Below are positions 39,819 to 47,959 of a stretch of 64,000 nt of DNA, one piece after another. The notes under the pieces are model-generated. The model was not told the origin of the DNA. It saw only the letters and a list, made by a program, of their open reading frames with translations, and did not search any database. This DNA comes from Marmoricola sp. OAE513 (GTDB lineage Bacteria > Actinomycetota > Actinomycetes > Propionibacteriales > Nocardioidaceae): the NCBI RefSeq assembly GCF_040546585.1, contig NZ_JBEPOC010000001.1, positions 1 through 64,000 on the forward strand, given 5' to 3'. The position numbers and the translations under genes are program-made. Each line of letters opens with the position of its first letter. The first letter of the stretch is position 1.

Positions 39819-41462
39819 TCAGCCGACGCTGCGGTCCCCGGTCCAGTACTGCGCCCGGAGAGCCTTCTTGTCCGGCTTGCCCAGTCCGGTGAGCGGCAGG
39901 GCGTCGATCGCGATGACCTGCTTGGGTGCCTGCACCGAGCCCTTCTTCTCCTTGACCATGTCCTGGATCTCGGCGATCACCGCGTCGGTCAGCTCGTGAC
40001 CCTCGCGCATCACCACGATGGCGGCGACGGACTCCCCGAACTTCTCGTGCGGGATGCCGATCACGCCGACCTGGGCGATCGCCGGGTGCTCGGCCACCAC
40101 GTCCTCGACCTCGCGCGGGAAGACGTTGAAGCCTCCGGTGACGATCATGTCCTTGGTCCGGTCGACGATGTACCAGAACCCGTCCTCGTCCTCCCGGGCG
40201 ACGTCGCCGGTGTGCATCCAGCCGTCCTTCCAGGTCTCGGCGGTCTGCTCGGGCAGCTTCCAGTAGCCACCTGAGAGCAGCGGGCCGGCGACGCAGATCT
40301 CCCCCGGCTCGCCCTGGGCGACCGGCTGACCGTCCTCGCCGAGGAGCGCCGTACGGGCCAGCGCGGTCGGTCGACCGCACGAGGTGAGCCGGTGCTCCGC
40401 GGGGGTCCCGTCGGCGTTCACGTGGTCCCCCTTGGTGAAGTAGGTGATCACCATCGGTGCCTCGGACTGACCGTAGTACTGCGCGAAGATCGGGCCGAAG
40501 CGCTCGATGGCCTCCTTGAGCCGGACCGGGTTCATCGCGCTGGCGCCGTAGTAGACGGTCTCCAGCGAGGACAGGTCCCGGGTGTGGCTGTCGGGGTGGT
40601 CCATCAGCGCGTAGAGCATCGTCGGCACCAGCATCAGGGAGTTGATCTTCTTCTCCTCGATGGTGGCGAGCACCTCGGCCGGGTTGAACGTGCTCGTCAC
40701 GAAGAGCGTGCCGCCCTTGATGACGACCGGCACGAAGAAGGCGGCGCCCGCGTGCGACAGCGGGGTGCACATGAGGAAGCGCGGCTCCTCGGGCCACTCC
40801 CACTCGGCGAGCTGGATGCTCGTCATCGTGTTCATGGTCTGGCTCATCCCGATGACGCCCTTGGGCTTGCCGGTGGTGCCACCGGTGTAGGTGATGGAGA
40901 CCAAGTGGTCGGCGGGCAGCAGCCGCGCCTCGAGGGTGGTCGGCTCGAAGCCGGCAGCGACCTCGGTGAGGTCCGCGGTGGTCCGGCCGCTGTCGGCGGC
41001 AGCCTTGGCGATGCCCTCGGGGACGGGCCCGATGGTGAGGACCTGGGTCAGCGCCGGGCACTTCTCGAGCAGGGCGAGCGCACGCTCCTCGAAGTACGGG
41101 TCGATGATCAGGGTGGTGATCTCGGCGTCGTTGATGACGTAGGCGTGGTCGTCCGCCGAACCCAGCGGGTGCAGCGACGTACGGCGGTAGCCCTGGGTCT
41201 GGCCGGCGCCGAGGATGAAGAGCACCTCGGGCCGGTTAAGCGCGAGCAGCGCGCCGGCGGTGCCGAAGCCCGCGTCGAGCGACTCGAACGCCTGGATGTA
41301 GGTGCTGATCCGGTCCGCGACCTGCTGGCCGGTGAGCGTGACGTCACCGAGGTGGATGATCGGCCGGTTGTGGTGCCGACGCAGGGCGGCGACCATCAGG
41401 TGTCCGTTGTGGGTGCCGGTGCGGAGGTCTCCGGCGTTCGCGATCTCGCTCACGGTGCTCAT
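39819..41462 (-). CDS. Acyl-CoA synthetase, FadD8-like
   Basis: A 547-residue AMP-forming ligase. The sequence resembles M. tuberculosis FadD8 along its length: THNGHLMVAALRRH, GDVTLTGQQVADRIS, GYRRTSLHPLGS, the P-loop ITYTGGTTGKPKGV, ETVYYGASAMNPVRL, DMIVTGGFNVFPREVE and the catalytic Lys region LTGLGKPDKKALRA. The natural acid is unknown. A near-perfect KstR-like operator 11 nt upstream argues that it works in steroid or propionyl/acyl side-chain metabolism. It converges on SGNH hydrolase 3 with a 17-nt gap. Confidence 0.88.
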   Translation of the reverse strand: MSTVSEIANAGDLRTGTHNGHLMVAALRRHHNRPIIHLGDVTLTGQQVADRISTYIQAFESLDAGFGTAGALLALNRPEVLFILGAGQTQGYRRTSLHPLGSADDHAYVINDAEITTLIIDPYFEERALALLEKCPALTQVLTIGPVPEGIAKAAADSGRTTADLTEVAAGFEPTTLEARLLPADHLVSITYTGGTTGKPKGVIGMSQTMNTMTSIQLAEWEWPEEPRFLMCTPLSHAGAAFFVPVVIKGGTLFVTSTFNPAEVLATIEEKKINSLMLVPTMLYALMDHPDSHTRDLSSLETVYYGASAMNPVRLKEAIERFGPIFAQYYGQSEAPMVITYFTKGDHVNADGTPAEHRLTSCGRPTALARTALLGEDGQPVAQGEPGEICVAGPLLSGGYWKLPEQTAETWKDGWMHTGDVAREDEDGFWYIVDRTKDMIVTGGFNVFPREVEDVVAEHPAIAQVGVIGIPHEKFGESVAAIVVMREGHELTDAVIAEIQDMVKEKKGSVQAPKQVIAIDALPLTGLGKPDKKALRAQYWTGDRSVG

Positions 41463-41472
41463 GACGCCAGAC

Positions 41473-41486
41473 TAGAACGTGTTCTA
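41473..41486. promoter_or_regulatory. KstR-like operator between the fadD8-like gene and a VOC gene
   Basis: TAGAACGTGTTCTA is a full match to TAGAACNNGTTCTA and is flanked by C and G, giving 16 bases with perfect half sites. It is the best KstR-like site in the window. It is 11 nt from the ligase start and 48 nt from the VOC start. Confidence 0.9.
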
Positions 41487-41533
41487 GGTCTAGGCAACGA
41501 GCAACGCCCTCGAGTTCGACCTAGGCTCGGTCC

Positions 41534-41974
41534 ATGACCTTCTGGCAGCTGACCATCGACTGCCGCGACGCAGCGCGGCTCGCCGACTTCTGGGCCGAGG
41601 CACTCGGCTGGTCGCGGACTCCCCCGACCTCGCCGGACACACCGTGGTGGCGGCACTACCAGGGCCGGGCCGACGAGAACGGCGCGTTCTACGACCGGCT
41701 CTTCGACCCCGAGGGGTTCCGCCCACCCTTGTGGTTCCAGGAGGTGCCCGAGGCCAAGGTCGGCAAGAACCGGCTGCACGTCGACGTCTACGCCACCGGG
41801 CGCGACGAGAGCCTGTCGCTCGACGAGCGGATCGCGATCGTCGACGCGAAGGTCACCGCGCTGGTCTCCCTCGGCGCGACCGTGCTGCACGGCGAGCGCA
41901 GCGACGATCCCGCGGACCCGTACTGCTTCGTCACGCTCGCCGACCCCGAGGGGAACGAGTTCTGCGTCGGCTGA
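41534..41974 (+). CDS. VOC/glyoxalase-like domain protein
   Basis: A 146-residue cytosolic protein with the paired beta-alpha-beta modules of the vicinal oxygen chelate fold: the N-terminal ITIDCRDAARLADFWAEALGW and the closing VTLADPEGNEFCVG are typical of the glyoxalase_6 group. Metal ligands are not clearly all present, so the activity (isomerase, dioxygenase or binding protein) is open. It is divergent from the fadD8-like gene across the KstR-like operator, which suggests steroid-linked expression. Confidence 0.83.
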   Translation: MTFWQLTIDCRDAARLADFWAEALGWSRTPPTSPDTPWWRHYQGRADENGAFYDRLFDPEGFRPPLWFQEVPEAKVGKNRLHVDVYATGRDESLSLDERIAIVDAKVTALVSLGATVLHGERSDDPADPYCFVTLADPEGNEFCVG

Positions 41975-41989
41975 GGATCAGGCCCAGGT

Positions 41990-43036
41990 TCAGGCGAGGA
42001 CGTCGGCCACGCGTCGCAGCTCCTCCGGCGTACGGCAGCTGAGAAGCAGGGTGGTGACGCCGGTCGCCTCCCACTCCGCGACGCGCTCCTTGACGTAACC
42101 CTCGGTCCCGATGATGTGCATGTCGTTGACCAGCTCGTCGGGGATGAGCGCGGTGGCCTCGGCCTTCTGGCCCGACAGGAACAGCCGCTGGACGTCGTCG
42201 GCGACGTCGCCGTAGCCCATCCGGGTGAAGACCTGGTGGTGGAAGTTCATCTCCTTGGCGCCCATGCCACCCATGTACAGCGCGACGATCGGCTTCATCG
42301 CGTCCACGACCGCCTGCTTGGCCGGGCCGTCGTCCTCGGTGAACTCGAGGTGGCAGGTCGCGGCGATCTCGAATGTCTCCCGGGTACGACGGGCACCCGG
42401 ACGGGCGAAGCCCTCGTCGAGCCACGGCTGGTACATGCCGGCGGACTTCGGGGTGTAGAAGATCGGGATCCAGCCGTCGGCGATCTCGGCGGTCTGGGCG
42501 ACGTTCTTCGGGCCCTCGGCGCCGAGCCAGATCGGGATGTCCTCGCGCAGCGGGTGGGTGATCGGCTTGAGCGGCTTGCCCAGGCCCATCGCACCGGGGC
42601 CGTTGTACGGCAGCGGGTGGTGCGGGCCGTCGTTGACGACCGGACCCTCACGGCGCAGCACCTGGCGGATGATGTCCACGACCTCGCGCGTGCGGGCCAG
42701 CGGCTTGGAGAACGGCACGCCGTACCAACCCTCCACGACCTGCGGCCCGGACACGCCCATGCCGAGGATCATCCGGCCGTTGGAGAGGTGGTCGAGGGTC
42801 AGAGCGTGCATCGCGATGCTGGTCGGGGTGCGCCCGGACATCTGCACGATGCTCGTCCCGAGACGGACCCGACTGGTGTCCTTGCCCCACCACGCCAGGG
42901 GCGTGAACGCGTCCGAGCCCCAGGCCTCGGCCGTGAAGATCGCGTCGAAGCCGGACTCCTCAGCGGCGGCGACGAGCTCGGCGTGGTTGGTCGGCGGGCC
43001 TGCCTGCCAGTAGCCGAGCTGCAGTCCGAGCTTCAT
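41990..43036 (-). CDS. LLM-class F420-dependent oxidoreductase (Rv3520c-like)
   Basis: A 348-residue TIM-barrel enzyme. LGLQLGYW, FTAEAWGSDAFTPLAWWG, GVSGPQVVEGWYG and ALYMGGMGAKE match M. tuberculosis Rv3520c, a KstR-regulated gene next to the Ltp3/Ltp4 cluster. It presumably uses reduced F420 in a redox step of sterol breakdown; the reaction is unknown. The start at 43036 is chosen for AAGGAGAG about 6 nt upstream and the family N-terminus. It is divergent from the DUF35 gene across a KstR-like operator, exactly as in mycobacteria. Confidence 0.9.
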   Translation of the reverse strand: MKLGLQLGYWQAGPPTNHAELVAAAEESGFDAIFTAEAWGSDAFTPLAWWGKDTSRVRLGTSIVQMSGRTPTSIAMHALTLDHLSNGRMILGMGVSGPQVVEGWYGVPFSKPLARTREVVDIIRQVLRREGPVVNDGPHHPLPYNGPGAMGLGKPLKPITHPLREDIPIWLGAEGPKNVAQTAEIADGWIPIFYTPKSAGMYQPWLDEGFARPGARRTRETFEIAATCHLEFTEDDGPAKQAVVDAMKPIVALYMGGMGAKEMNFHHQVFTRMGYGDVADDVQRLFLSGQKAEATALIPDELVNDMHIIGTEGYVKERVAEWEATGVTTLLLSCRTPEELRRVADVLA

Positions 43037-43083
43037 GTTCTCTCCTTGGGGCTGATGTCGCCGGATGTCCTTGCTCCGAATAC

Positions 43084-43097
43084 TAGAACGTGTTTCA
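43084..43097. promoter_or_regulatory. KstR-like operator between the LLM gene and the DUF35-ltp4-ltp3 operon
   Basis: TAGAACGTGTTTCA fits TNNAACNNGTTNNA, with the left half perfect and the right half degenerate. It ends 10 nt before the DUF35 ATG and is 47 nt from the LLM start. Confidence 0.82.
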
Positions 43098-43107
43098 CTT
43101 CTGTGCC

Positions 43108-44082
43108 ATGGCACCCACTACGGAATCCCGGGTTCTGCACGCGCCGATGAAGGTGGAGTTCGACTACACCCGCTCTCTCGGATCCGTGCTCTCCCCGTTC
43201 ATGTCGGCTCTCAAGCAACACTCCGTGCTGGGGGGTGTTCTCTCCGACGGGCGTGTCGTCGTCCCGCCCCCGGAGTTCGACCCGATCACCCACGACGCGG
43301 TCACCGACCTGGTGCCGGTCTCCGACCACGGCACCGTGACGAGCTGGGCGTGGGTGGCCGAGCCGGTCGCGCAGCAGCCCCTGGAGAAGCCGTTCGCCTT
43401 CGCCCAGGTGCTGCTCGACGGGTCCGACGCGCCGATCCTGCACGCGGTCGACGTCGACTCCCCCGCCGACATCAGCACCGGCCTCCGGGTCAAGGTGCGT
43501 TGGGCCGAGGAGACCACCGGGACGATCCGCGACATCGCGTGCTTCGAACCCGCCGGCGACAGCGAGTCGGACGGCTCGGCGTCGATGGACTTCGGTCCGC
43601 CCGAGGTCACCGGCATCATCAGCCCGGTCAAGCTCGCCTACGACTACGCCGCCTCGCCGGAGGAGACGAAGTTCTTCAAGGGCCTCTCGGAGGGCAAGCT
43701 GTTCGGTCAGCGCTGCCCGAAGTGCGAGAAGGTCTACGTGCCGCCGCGCGGCGCCTGCCCGGTGGACGGCATCCCCACCACCGACGAGATCGAGCTGCCC
43801 GACCGCGGCACCGTCACCACGTTCTGCGTGGTCAACGTTCCGTTCCAGGGCCAGACCATCCCGATCCCCTACGTGTCGGCCTACGTGCTGCTGGACGGTG
43901 CCGACATCGCGTTCCTGCACCTGATCCTCGACGTCGAGGCCGCTGACGTGCGGATGGGCATGCGCGTCGAGGCCGTGTGGAAGCCCCGCGAGGAGTGGAC
44001 CACCGACCTCAACAACATCAAGTACTTCCGTCCCACCGGCGAGCCGGACGCGGACTACGAGACCTACAAGCACCACCTCTGA
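43108..44082 (+). CDS. Double DUF35 (Zn ribbon-OB fold) protein, Rv3521-like
   Basis: A 324-residue acyl-CoA-binding accessory protein. Two OB-fold modules are seen; the second is preceded by a zinc ribbon (CPKC...C, about residues 200-220: FGQRCPKCEKVYVPPRGAC). DUF35 proteins pair with thiolase-like Ltp proteins and supply the substrate channel in steroid aldolases. Here it is 15 nt before ltp4, as Rv3521 is next to Rv3522-Rv3523. ATG 43108 is used; a GTG at 43090 would lie in the operator. Confidence 0.87.
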   Translation: MAPTTESRVLHAPMKVEFDYTRSLGSVLSPFMSALKQHSVLGGVLSDGRVVVPPPEFDPITHDAVTDLVPVSDHGTVTSWAWVAEPVAQQPLEKPFAFAQVLLDGSDAPILHAVDVDSPADISTGLRVKVRWAEETTGTIRDIACFEPAGDSESDGSASMDFGPPEVTGIISPVKLAYDYAASPEETKFFKGLSEGKLFGQRCPKCEKVYVPPRGACPVDGIPTTDEIELPDRGTVTTFCVVNVPFQGQTIPIPYVSAYVLLDGADIAFLHLILDVEAADVRMGMRVEAVWKPREEWTTDLNNIKYFRPTGEPDADYETYKHHL

Positions 44083-44097
44083 CAGGCGGATACCTAC

Positions 44098-45162
44098 ATG
44101 CGTGATGTGGCAGTTGTTGGCTTCAGCCAGCAGCAGATGAAGGAGCTCGACGGGTCCCCGACCTGTCTGGAGATCCTGGTCCCGATCATCCAGGACCTGT
44201 ACCAGCAGACCGGGTGGACCAAGTCCGACATCGGGTTCTGGTGCTCGGGGTCGAGCGACTACCTGGCCGGACGTTCGTTCTCGTTCGTCTCCGCGGTCGA
44301 CGCCATCGGCACCCTGCCGCCGGTGATGGAGTCGCACGTCGAGATGGACGCCGCCTGGGCGCTCTACGAGGCCTGGGTGAAGATCCAGACCGGTGAGGTC
44401 GACACCGCCCTGGTGTACGGCTTCGGCAAGTCCTCGGCCGGCATCCTGCGCCGCACCCTGGCGCTCCAGCTCGACCCGTACGTCACCCAGCCGCTGTGGC
44501 CGGACACGGTCTCGCTGGCCGGCATCCAGGCCCGGGAGGGTCTCGAGAAGGGGCTGTGGGACGAGAACGCGATGGCCGAGGTCGTCGCGCGCTCGATGAG
44601 CGACGCCGAGGCGAACCCGTGGGCGATCCGGAAGGGGGCCACCTCCGTCGAGGACGTGCTGGCTCAGCCCCTGTACGCCGACCCACTGCGCCGCTGGGAC
44701 TGCGCCCCCGTCTCCGACGGGGCGGCCGGCATCGTGATCGCGGCCGGCGACAAGGCGTTCGAGGCCCGGCAGCGTCCGGCCTGGATCACCGGCTTCGAGC
44801 ACCGCATCGAGCCGATCGCGATCAACGCCCGCGACCTGACGGTGTCCTCGAGCACGGCGTCCGCCGCCGCGAAGCTGAACGGTCGGCTCGACGGGGTCGA
44901 CACCGCCGAGCTGCACGCGCCCTTCAGCCACCAGGAGCTGATCCTGCGCAACGCCCTCGGCCTGGCCGACGACGTCCGGATCAGCCCGTCGGGCGGCGCG
45001 CTGACCGCCAACCCGATGTTCTCCGCCGGCCTGAACCGGATCGGCGAGGCCGCCTCGCGGATCTGGAGCGGCGACTCCGACAAGGCCGTGGCGCACACCA
45101 CCTCCGGACCGGTCCTCCAGCACAACCTGGTGACCGTGCTCGACTCGCAGAAGGGGATCTGA
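44098..45162 (+). CDS. ltp4: Thiolase-like lipid-transfer protein Ltp4
   Basis: A 354-residue SCP-x thiolase-superfamily member (Rv3522-like). It has the VAVVGFSQQ start, a YGFGKSSAGILRR segment and a C-terminal SGGALTANPM region. Such Ltp proteins lack a normal thiolase cysteine set and act as retro-aldolases with DUF35 partners. In Rhodococcus rhodochrous ltp3 and ltp4 are needed for C-24-branched sterol side chains. Its stop is one base from ltp3. Confidence 0.87.
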   Translation: MRDVAVVGFSQQQMKELDGSPTCLEILVPIIQDLYQQTGWTKSDIGFWCSGSSDYLAGRSFSFVSAVDAIGTLPPVMESHVEMDAAWALYEAWVKIQTGEVDTALVYGFGKSSAGILRRTLALQLDPYVTQPLWPDTVSLAGIQAREGLEKGLWDENAMAEVVARSMSDAEANPWAIRKGATSVEDVLAQPLYADPLRRWDCAPVSDGAAGIVIAAGDKAFEARQRPAWITGFEHRIEPIAINARDLTVSSSTASAAAKLNGRLDGVDTAELHAPFSHQELILRNALGLADDVRISPSGGALTANPMFSAGLNRIGEAASRIWSGDSDKAVAHTTSGPVLQHNLVTVLDSQKGI

Positions 45163-45163
45163 C

Positions 45164-46333
45164 ATGGCCAAGGTTCCTGCAGCCGTCATCGGCGTCGGCC
45201 AGACCAAGTACCAGGCAGCCCGCGGCGACGTCTCGATGGCGGGCCTCCTCCGGGAGGCCGTCGACCGCGCGCTGGCCGACGCCCAGCTGACGTTCGACGA
45301 CATCGACGCGGTGGTCGTCGGCAAGGCCCCCGACCTGTTCGAGGGCGTGATGATGCCCGAGCTGTACCTGGCTGACGCCCTCGGCGCCGCCGGGAAGCCG
45401 CTCCTGCGCGTGCACACCGCCGGTTCGGTGGGCGGATCGACCGCGATCGTCGCCGCCTCGCTGGTGCAGTCGGGCGTCCACGAGCGCGTCCTCACCGTGG
45501 CGTTCGAGAAGCAGTCGGAGTCGAACGCCATGTGGGCGCTCTCGATCCCGGTGCCGTTCATCATGCCGGTGCACGCCGGCGCGGGCGGCTACTTCGCCCC
45601 GCACGTGCGCTCGTACATCCGACGCTCCGGAGCGCCGACCCACATCGGCGCGATCGTCGCGGCCAAGGACCGGCAGAACGCGCTCAAGAACCCCTACGCG
45701 CACCTGCAGAACCCGGACACCACCGTGGAGTCGGTGCTCGCTTCCACGATGCTCTGGGACCCGATCCGGTACGACGAGACCTGCCCGTCCTCCGACGGTG
45801 CCTGCGCGCTCGTGATCGCGTCGGAGTCGGCTGTCGCTGCCTCGGACATCACGAACCCGGCGTGGATCCACGGCACCCAGATGCGCTCGGAGCCGACCAC
45901 CGCCGCCGAGCGCGACCAGGTGAACCCAGCCGCTGGGCGGGCCGCCTCGGCAGCGCTCTACAAGCAGGCCGGCATCACCAACCCGATCGAGGAGATCGAC
46001 TGCGCCGAGGTGTACGTGCCGTTCTCGTGGTTCGAGCCGATGTGGCTGGAGAACCTCGGGTTCGCCGCACCCGGAGACGGTTGGAAGCTGACCGAGGCCG
46101 GGGAGACCGCGATCGGCGGCAAGATCCCGTTCAACATGAGCGGCGGCGTGCTGTCCTCCAACCCGATCGGCGCCAGCGGCATGATCCGCTTCGCCGAGGC
46201 GTCCCTGCAGGTGATGGGCGAGGCCGGCGAGCACCAGGTCGCGGACGCCCGCAAGGCGATGGGCCACGCGTACGGCGGCGGCTCGCAGTTCTTCGCGATG
46301 TGGCTGGTCGGCTCGGAGAAGCCGTCCAACTAG
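45164..46333 (+). CDS. ltp3: Thiolase-like lipid-transfer protein Ltp3
   Basis: A 389-residue SCP-x thiolase-superfamily protein (Rv3523-like). AAVIGVGQTKYQ, HTAGSVGGSTAI, the YDETCPSSDGACALVIAS segment and SGGVLSSNPIGASG (thiolase-like loop) are visible. It is the last gene of the DUF35-ltp4-ltp3 operon and probably forms the aldolase with Ltp4 and the DUF35 protein. A 34-bp palindrome follows the stop. Confidence 0.88.
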   Translation: MAKVPAAVIGVGQTKYQAARGDVSMAGLLREAVDRALADAQLTFDDIDAVVVGKAPDLFEGVMMPELYLADALGAAGKPLLRVHTAGSVGGSTAIVAASLVQSGVHERVLTVAFEKQSESNAMWALSIPVPFIMPVHAGAGGYFAPHVRSYIRRSGAPTHIGAIVAAKDRQNALKNPYAHLQNPDTTVESVLASTMLWDPIRYDETCPSSDGACALVIASESAVAASDITNPAWIHGTQMRSEPTTAAERDQVNPAAGRAASAALYKQAGITNPIEEIDCAEVYVPFSWFEPMWLENLGFAAPGDGWKLTEAGETAIGGKIPFNMSGGVLSSNPIGASGMIRFAEASLQVMGEAGEHQVADARKAMGHAYGGGSQFFAMWLVGSEKPSN

Positions 46334-46345
46334 GTCACCACGTCT

Positions 46346-46379
46346 CGGCAAGCTCGACGACCGGTCGTCGAGCTTGCCG
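46346..46379. terminator. Perfect 34-bp palindrome after ltp3
   Basis: Arms CGGCAAGCTCGACGACC and its complement meet with no loop base. It starts 13 nt after ltp3 and lies ahead of map. It probably ends the ltp operon. One arm is shared with the short repeat at 53692-53713, so it may also be a mobile repeat (REP-like). Confidence 0.6.
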
Positions 46380-46404
46380 CGACGCCCGCACCTAGACTCC
46401 TTGT

Positions 46405-47169
46405 GTGATCGAGTTCTTCAACGCCCGTGAGATCGAGCAGATGCGTCCCGCCGGGCGCTTCGTGGCCGACGTCCTGACCACCCTGCGCGAGACGGCAGCG
46501 GTCGGTGTGAACCTGCTCGAGCTCGACGCCCTGGTCGCCCGGATGATCGCGGACCGCGGCGCGACCTCGTGCTACGTCGACTACCACCCGTCCTTCGGCG
46601 CGATGCCGTTCGGAAAGGTCCTGTGCACCTCGGTCAACGACGCCGTCCTGCACGGCCTGCCCTTCGACTACACCCTGGCCGACGGTGACCTGCTCAGCGT
46701 CGACTTCGCGTGCGAGGTCGACGGGTGGGTCGCCGACTCCGCGACATCGGTCGTCGTGGGTGCCGCCGACCCCGCCGACCTCGCGCTGATCAAGGCCACC
46801 GAGGACGCGCTCGAGGCGGGCATCGCCGCTGCGGTGGTGGGCAACAAGCTCGGCGACATCGGCTTCGCGATCGGCGAGGTCGCCCGTGCCAACGGCCTGT
46901 CGGTGAACTTGCAGTTCGGGGGCCACGGCGTCGGACGGACCATGCACGGCGACCCGCACGTCCCCAACGACAGCCGCCCCGGTCGCGGACTGCGGCTCAA
47001 GCCTGGCCTGGTGATCGCCATCGAGCCGTGGTTCATGCACACCACCGACGAGATCTACACCGACCCGGACGGCTGGACGCTCCGCAGCGCCGACGGCTCG
47101 CGCGGCGCGCACAGCGAGCACACGATCGCGATCACCGAGGACGGTCCGCTCGTCCTGACAGCCCGGTGA
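46405..47169 (+). CDS. map: Methionine aminopeptidase, type I
   Basis: Removes N-terminal Met from nascent proteins. The 254-residue enzyme holds the dinuclear metal ligands Asp100, Asp111, His174, Glu207 and Glu238, with His83 in VLHGLP. The N-terminal zinc-finger extension of the longer type Ic forms is absent. The GTG start is used. It is a second-copy type enzyme placed away from ribosomal genes, so it may not be the housekeeping copy. Confidence 0.92.
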   Translation: MIEFFNAREIEQMRPAGRFVADVLTTLRETAAVGVNLLELDALVARMIADRGATSCYVDYHPSFGAMPFGKVLCTSVNDAVLHGLPFDYTLADGDLLSVDFACEVDGWVADSATSVVVGAADPADLALIKATEDALEAGIAAAVVGNKLGDIGFAIGEVARANGLSVNLQFGGHGVGRTMHGDPHVPNDSRPGRGLRLKPGLVIAIEPWFMHTTDEIYTDPDGWTLRSADGSRGAHSEHTIAITEDGPLVLTAR

Positions 47170-47176
47170 CCGGGGG

Positions 47177-47437
47177 CTAACCGAGCGCGGCGGTCACGCC
47201 GACGTCCTGCGCTCGCAGGTTCTCGCCGTCCGACTCCTCGACCCACTCCAGCAGGTCGCCGGGCTGGCACTCCAGCACCCGGCACATCGCCTCCAGCGTG
47301 CTGAACCGGACGGCTTTCGCACGCCCGTTCTTCAGGACCGCGACGTTGGCGGGCGTCAGGCCCACCTTCTCGGCGAACTCGCCGACGCTCATCTTCCGGC
47401 GGGCGAGCTCGACGTCGATGCGGACGACGATGGCCAT
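47177..47437 (-). CDS. Cro/CI-type helix-turn-helix regulator
   Basis: An 86-residue HTH_XRE protein of the short YozG type: ELARRKMSVGEFAEKVGLTPANVAVLKNGRAKAVR holds the helix-turn-helix, followed by a GDLLEWVEE segment. Its ATG overlaps the stop of the upstream DUF2975 gene by one base (TGATG). A small HTH with DUF2975 is a common pair and probably regulates the pair itself. Confidence 0.88.
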   Translation of the reverse strand: MAIVVRIDVELARRKMSVGEFAEKVGLTPANVAVLKNGRAKAVRFSTLEAMCRVLECQPGDLLEWVEESDGENLRAQDVGVTAALG

Positions 47438-47916
47438 CAGATGACCTCCGCCAGGTCGCTGCGCAGGGCAGCCGCCTGACGCAGCAGCGCGCGCATCACG
47501 ACGATGACAAGGACCACCACGGCGCCGGCAACGGTGAGCAGGAACAGCAGCATCGGCACCCCGGGGTCGTCCGCATGGAAACCGACCCAGAGGAACGTGC
47601 CCGCCAGGACCAGCCACCCGGCGCCGGCAGCCGCCACGATCGCGTCGACCCAGACGAACGCCGCCTCGCTGAAGATCCGGTCCTCGCGCACCAGGCCGAG
47701 CAGCTTCCAGGTCGCGACGACGACCACCTGCGCGCACAGCACGCAGAACACCGCGAGTGCGGTCAACGGCCAGCGCCAGCCGGCCATGTCCGGCTCGGTG
47801 GCAGCCATGTGCCGGAACTGGCCGGGCAGCGACATGGTCTGGAACACGACCAGGATCGCGAACAGCACGACCAGGCAGAGTCGCAGCGGAGGAACGGCTC
47901 GACGTTCGATCTTCAT
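47437..47916 (-). CDS. DUF2975 membrane protein
   Basis: A 159-residue inner-membrane protein with four hydrophobic segments (about 10-30, 47-70, 88-112, 118-142), the DUF2975 layout, including the EDRIFSEAAFVWVD loop. The function is unknown. It is translationally coupled to the small HTH regulator. The two are unrelated to the steroid genes on either side. Confidence 0.84.
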   Translation of the reverse strand: MKIERRAVPPLRLCLVVLFAILVVFQTMSLPGQFRHMAATEPDMAGWRWPLTALAVFCVLCAQVVVVATWKLLGLVREDRIFSEAAFVWVDAIVAAAGAGWLVLAGTFLWVGFHADDPGVPMLLFLLTVAGAVVVLVIVVMRALLRQAAALRSDLAEVI

Positions 47917-47959
47917 GGATCGAGTCTCGTTCCTTATCTATCGTTTGTCAATCGATTCT

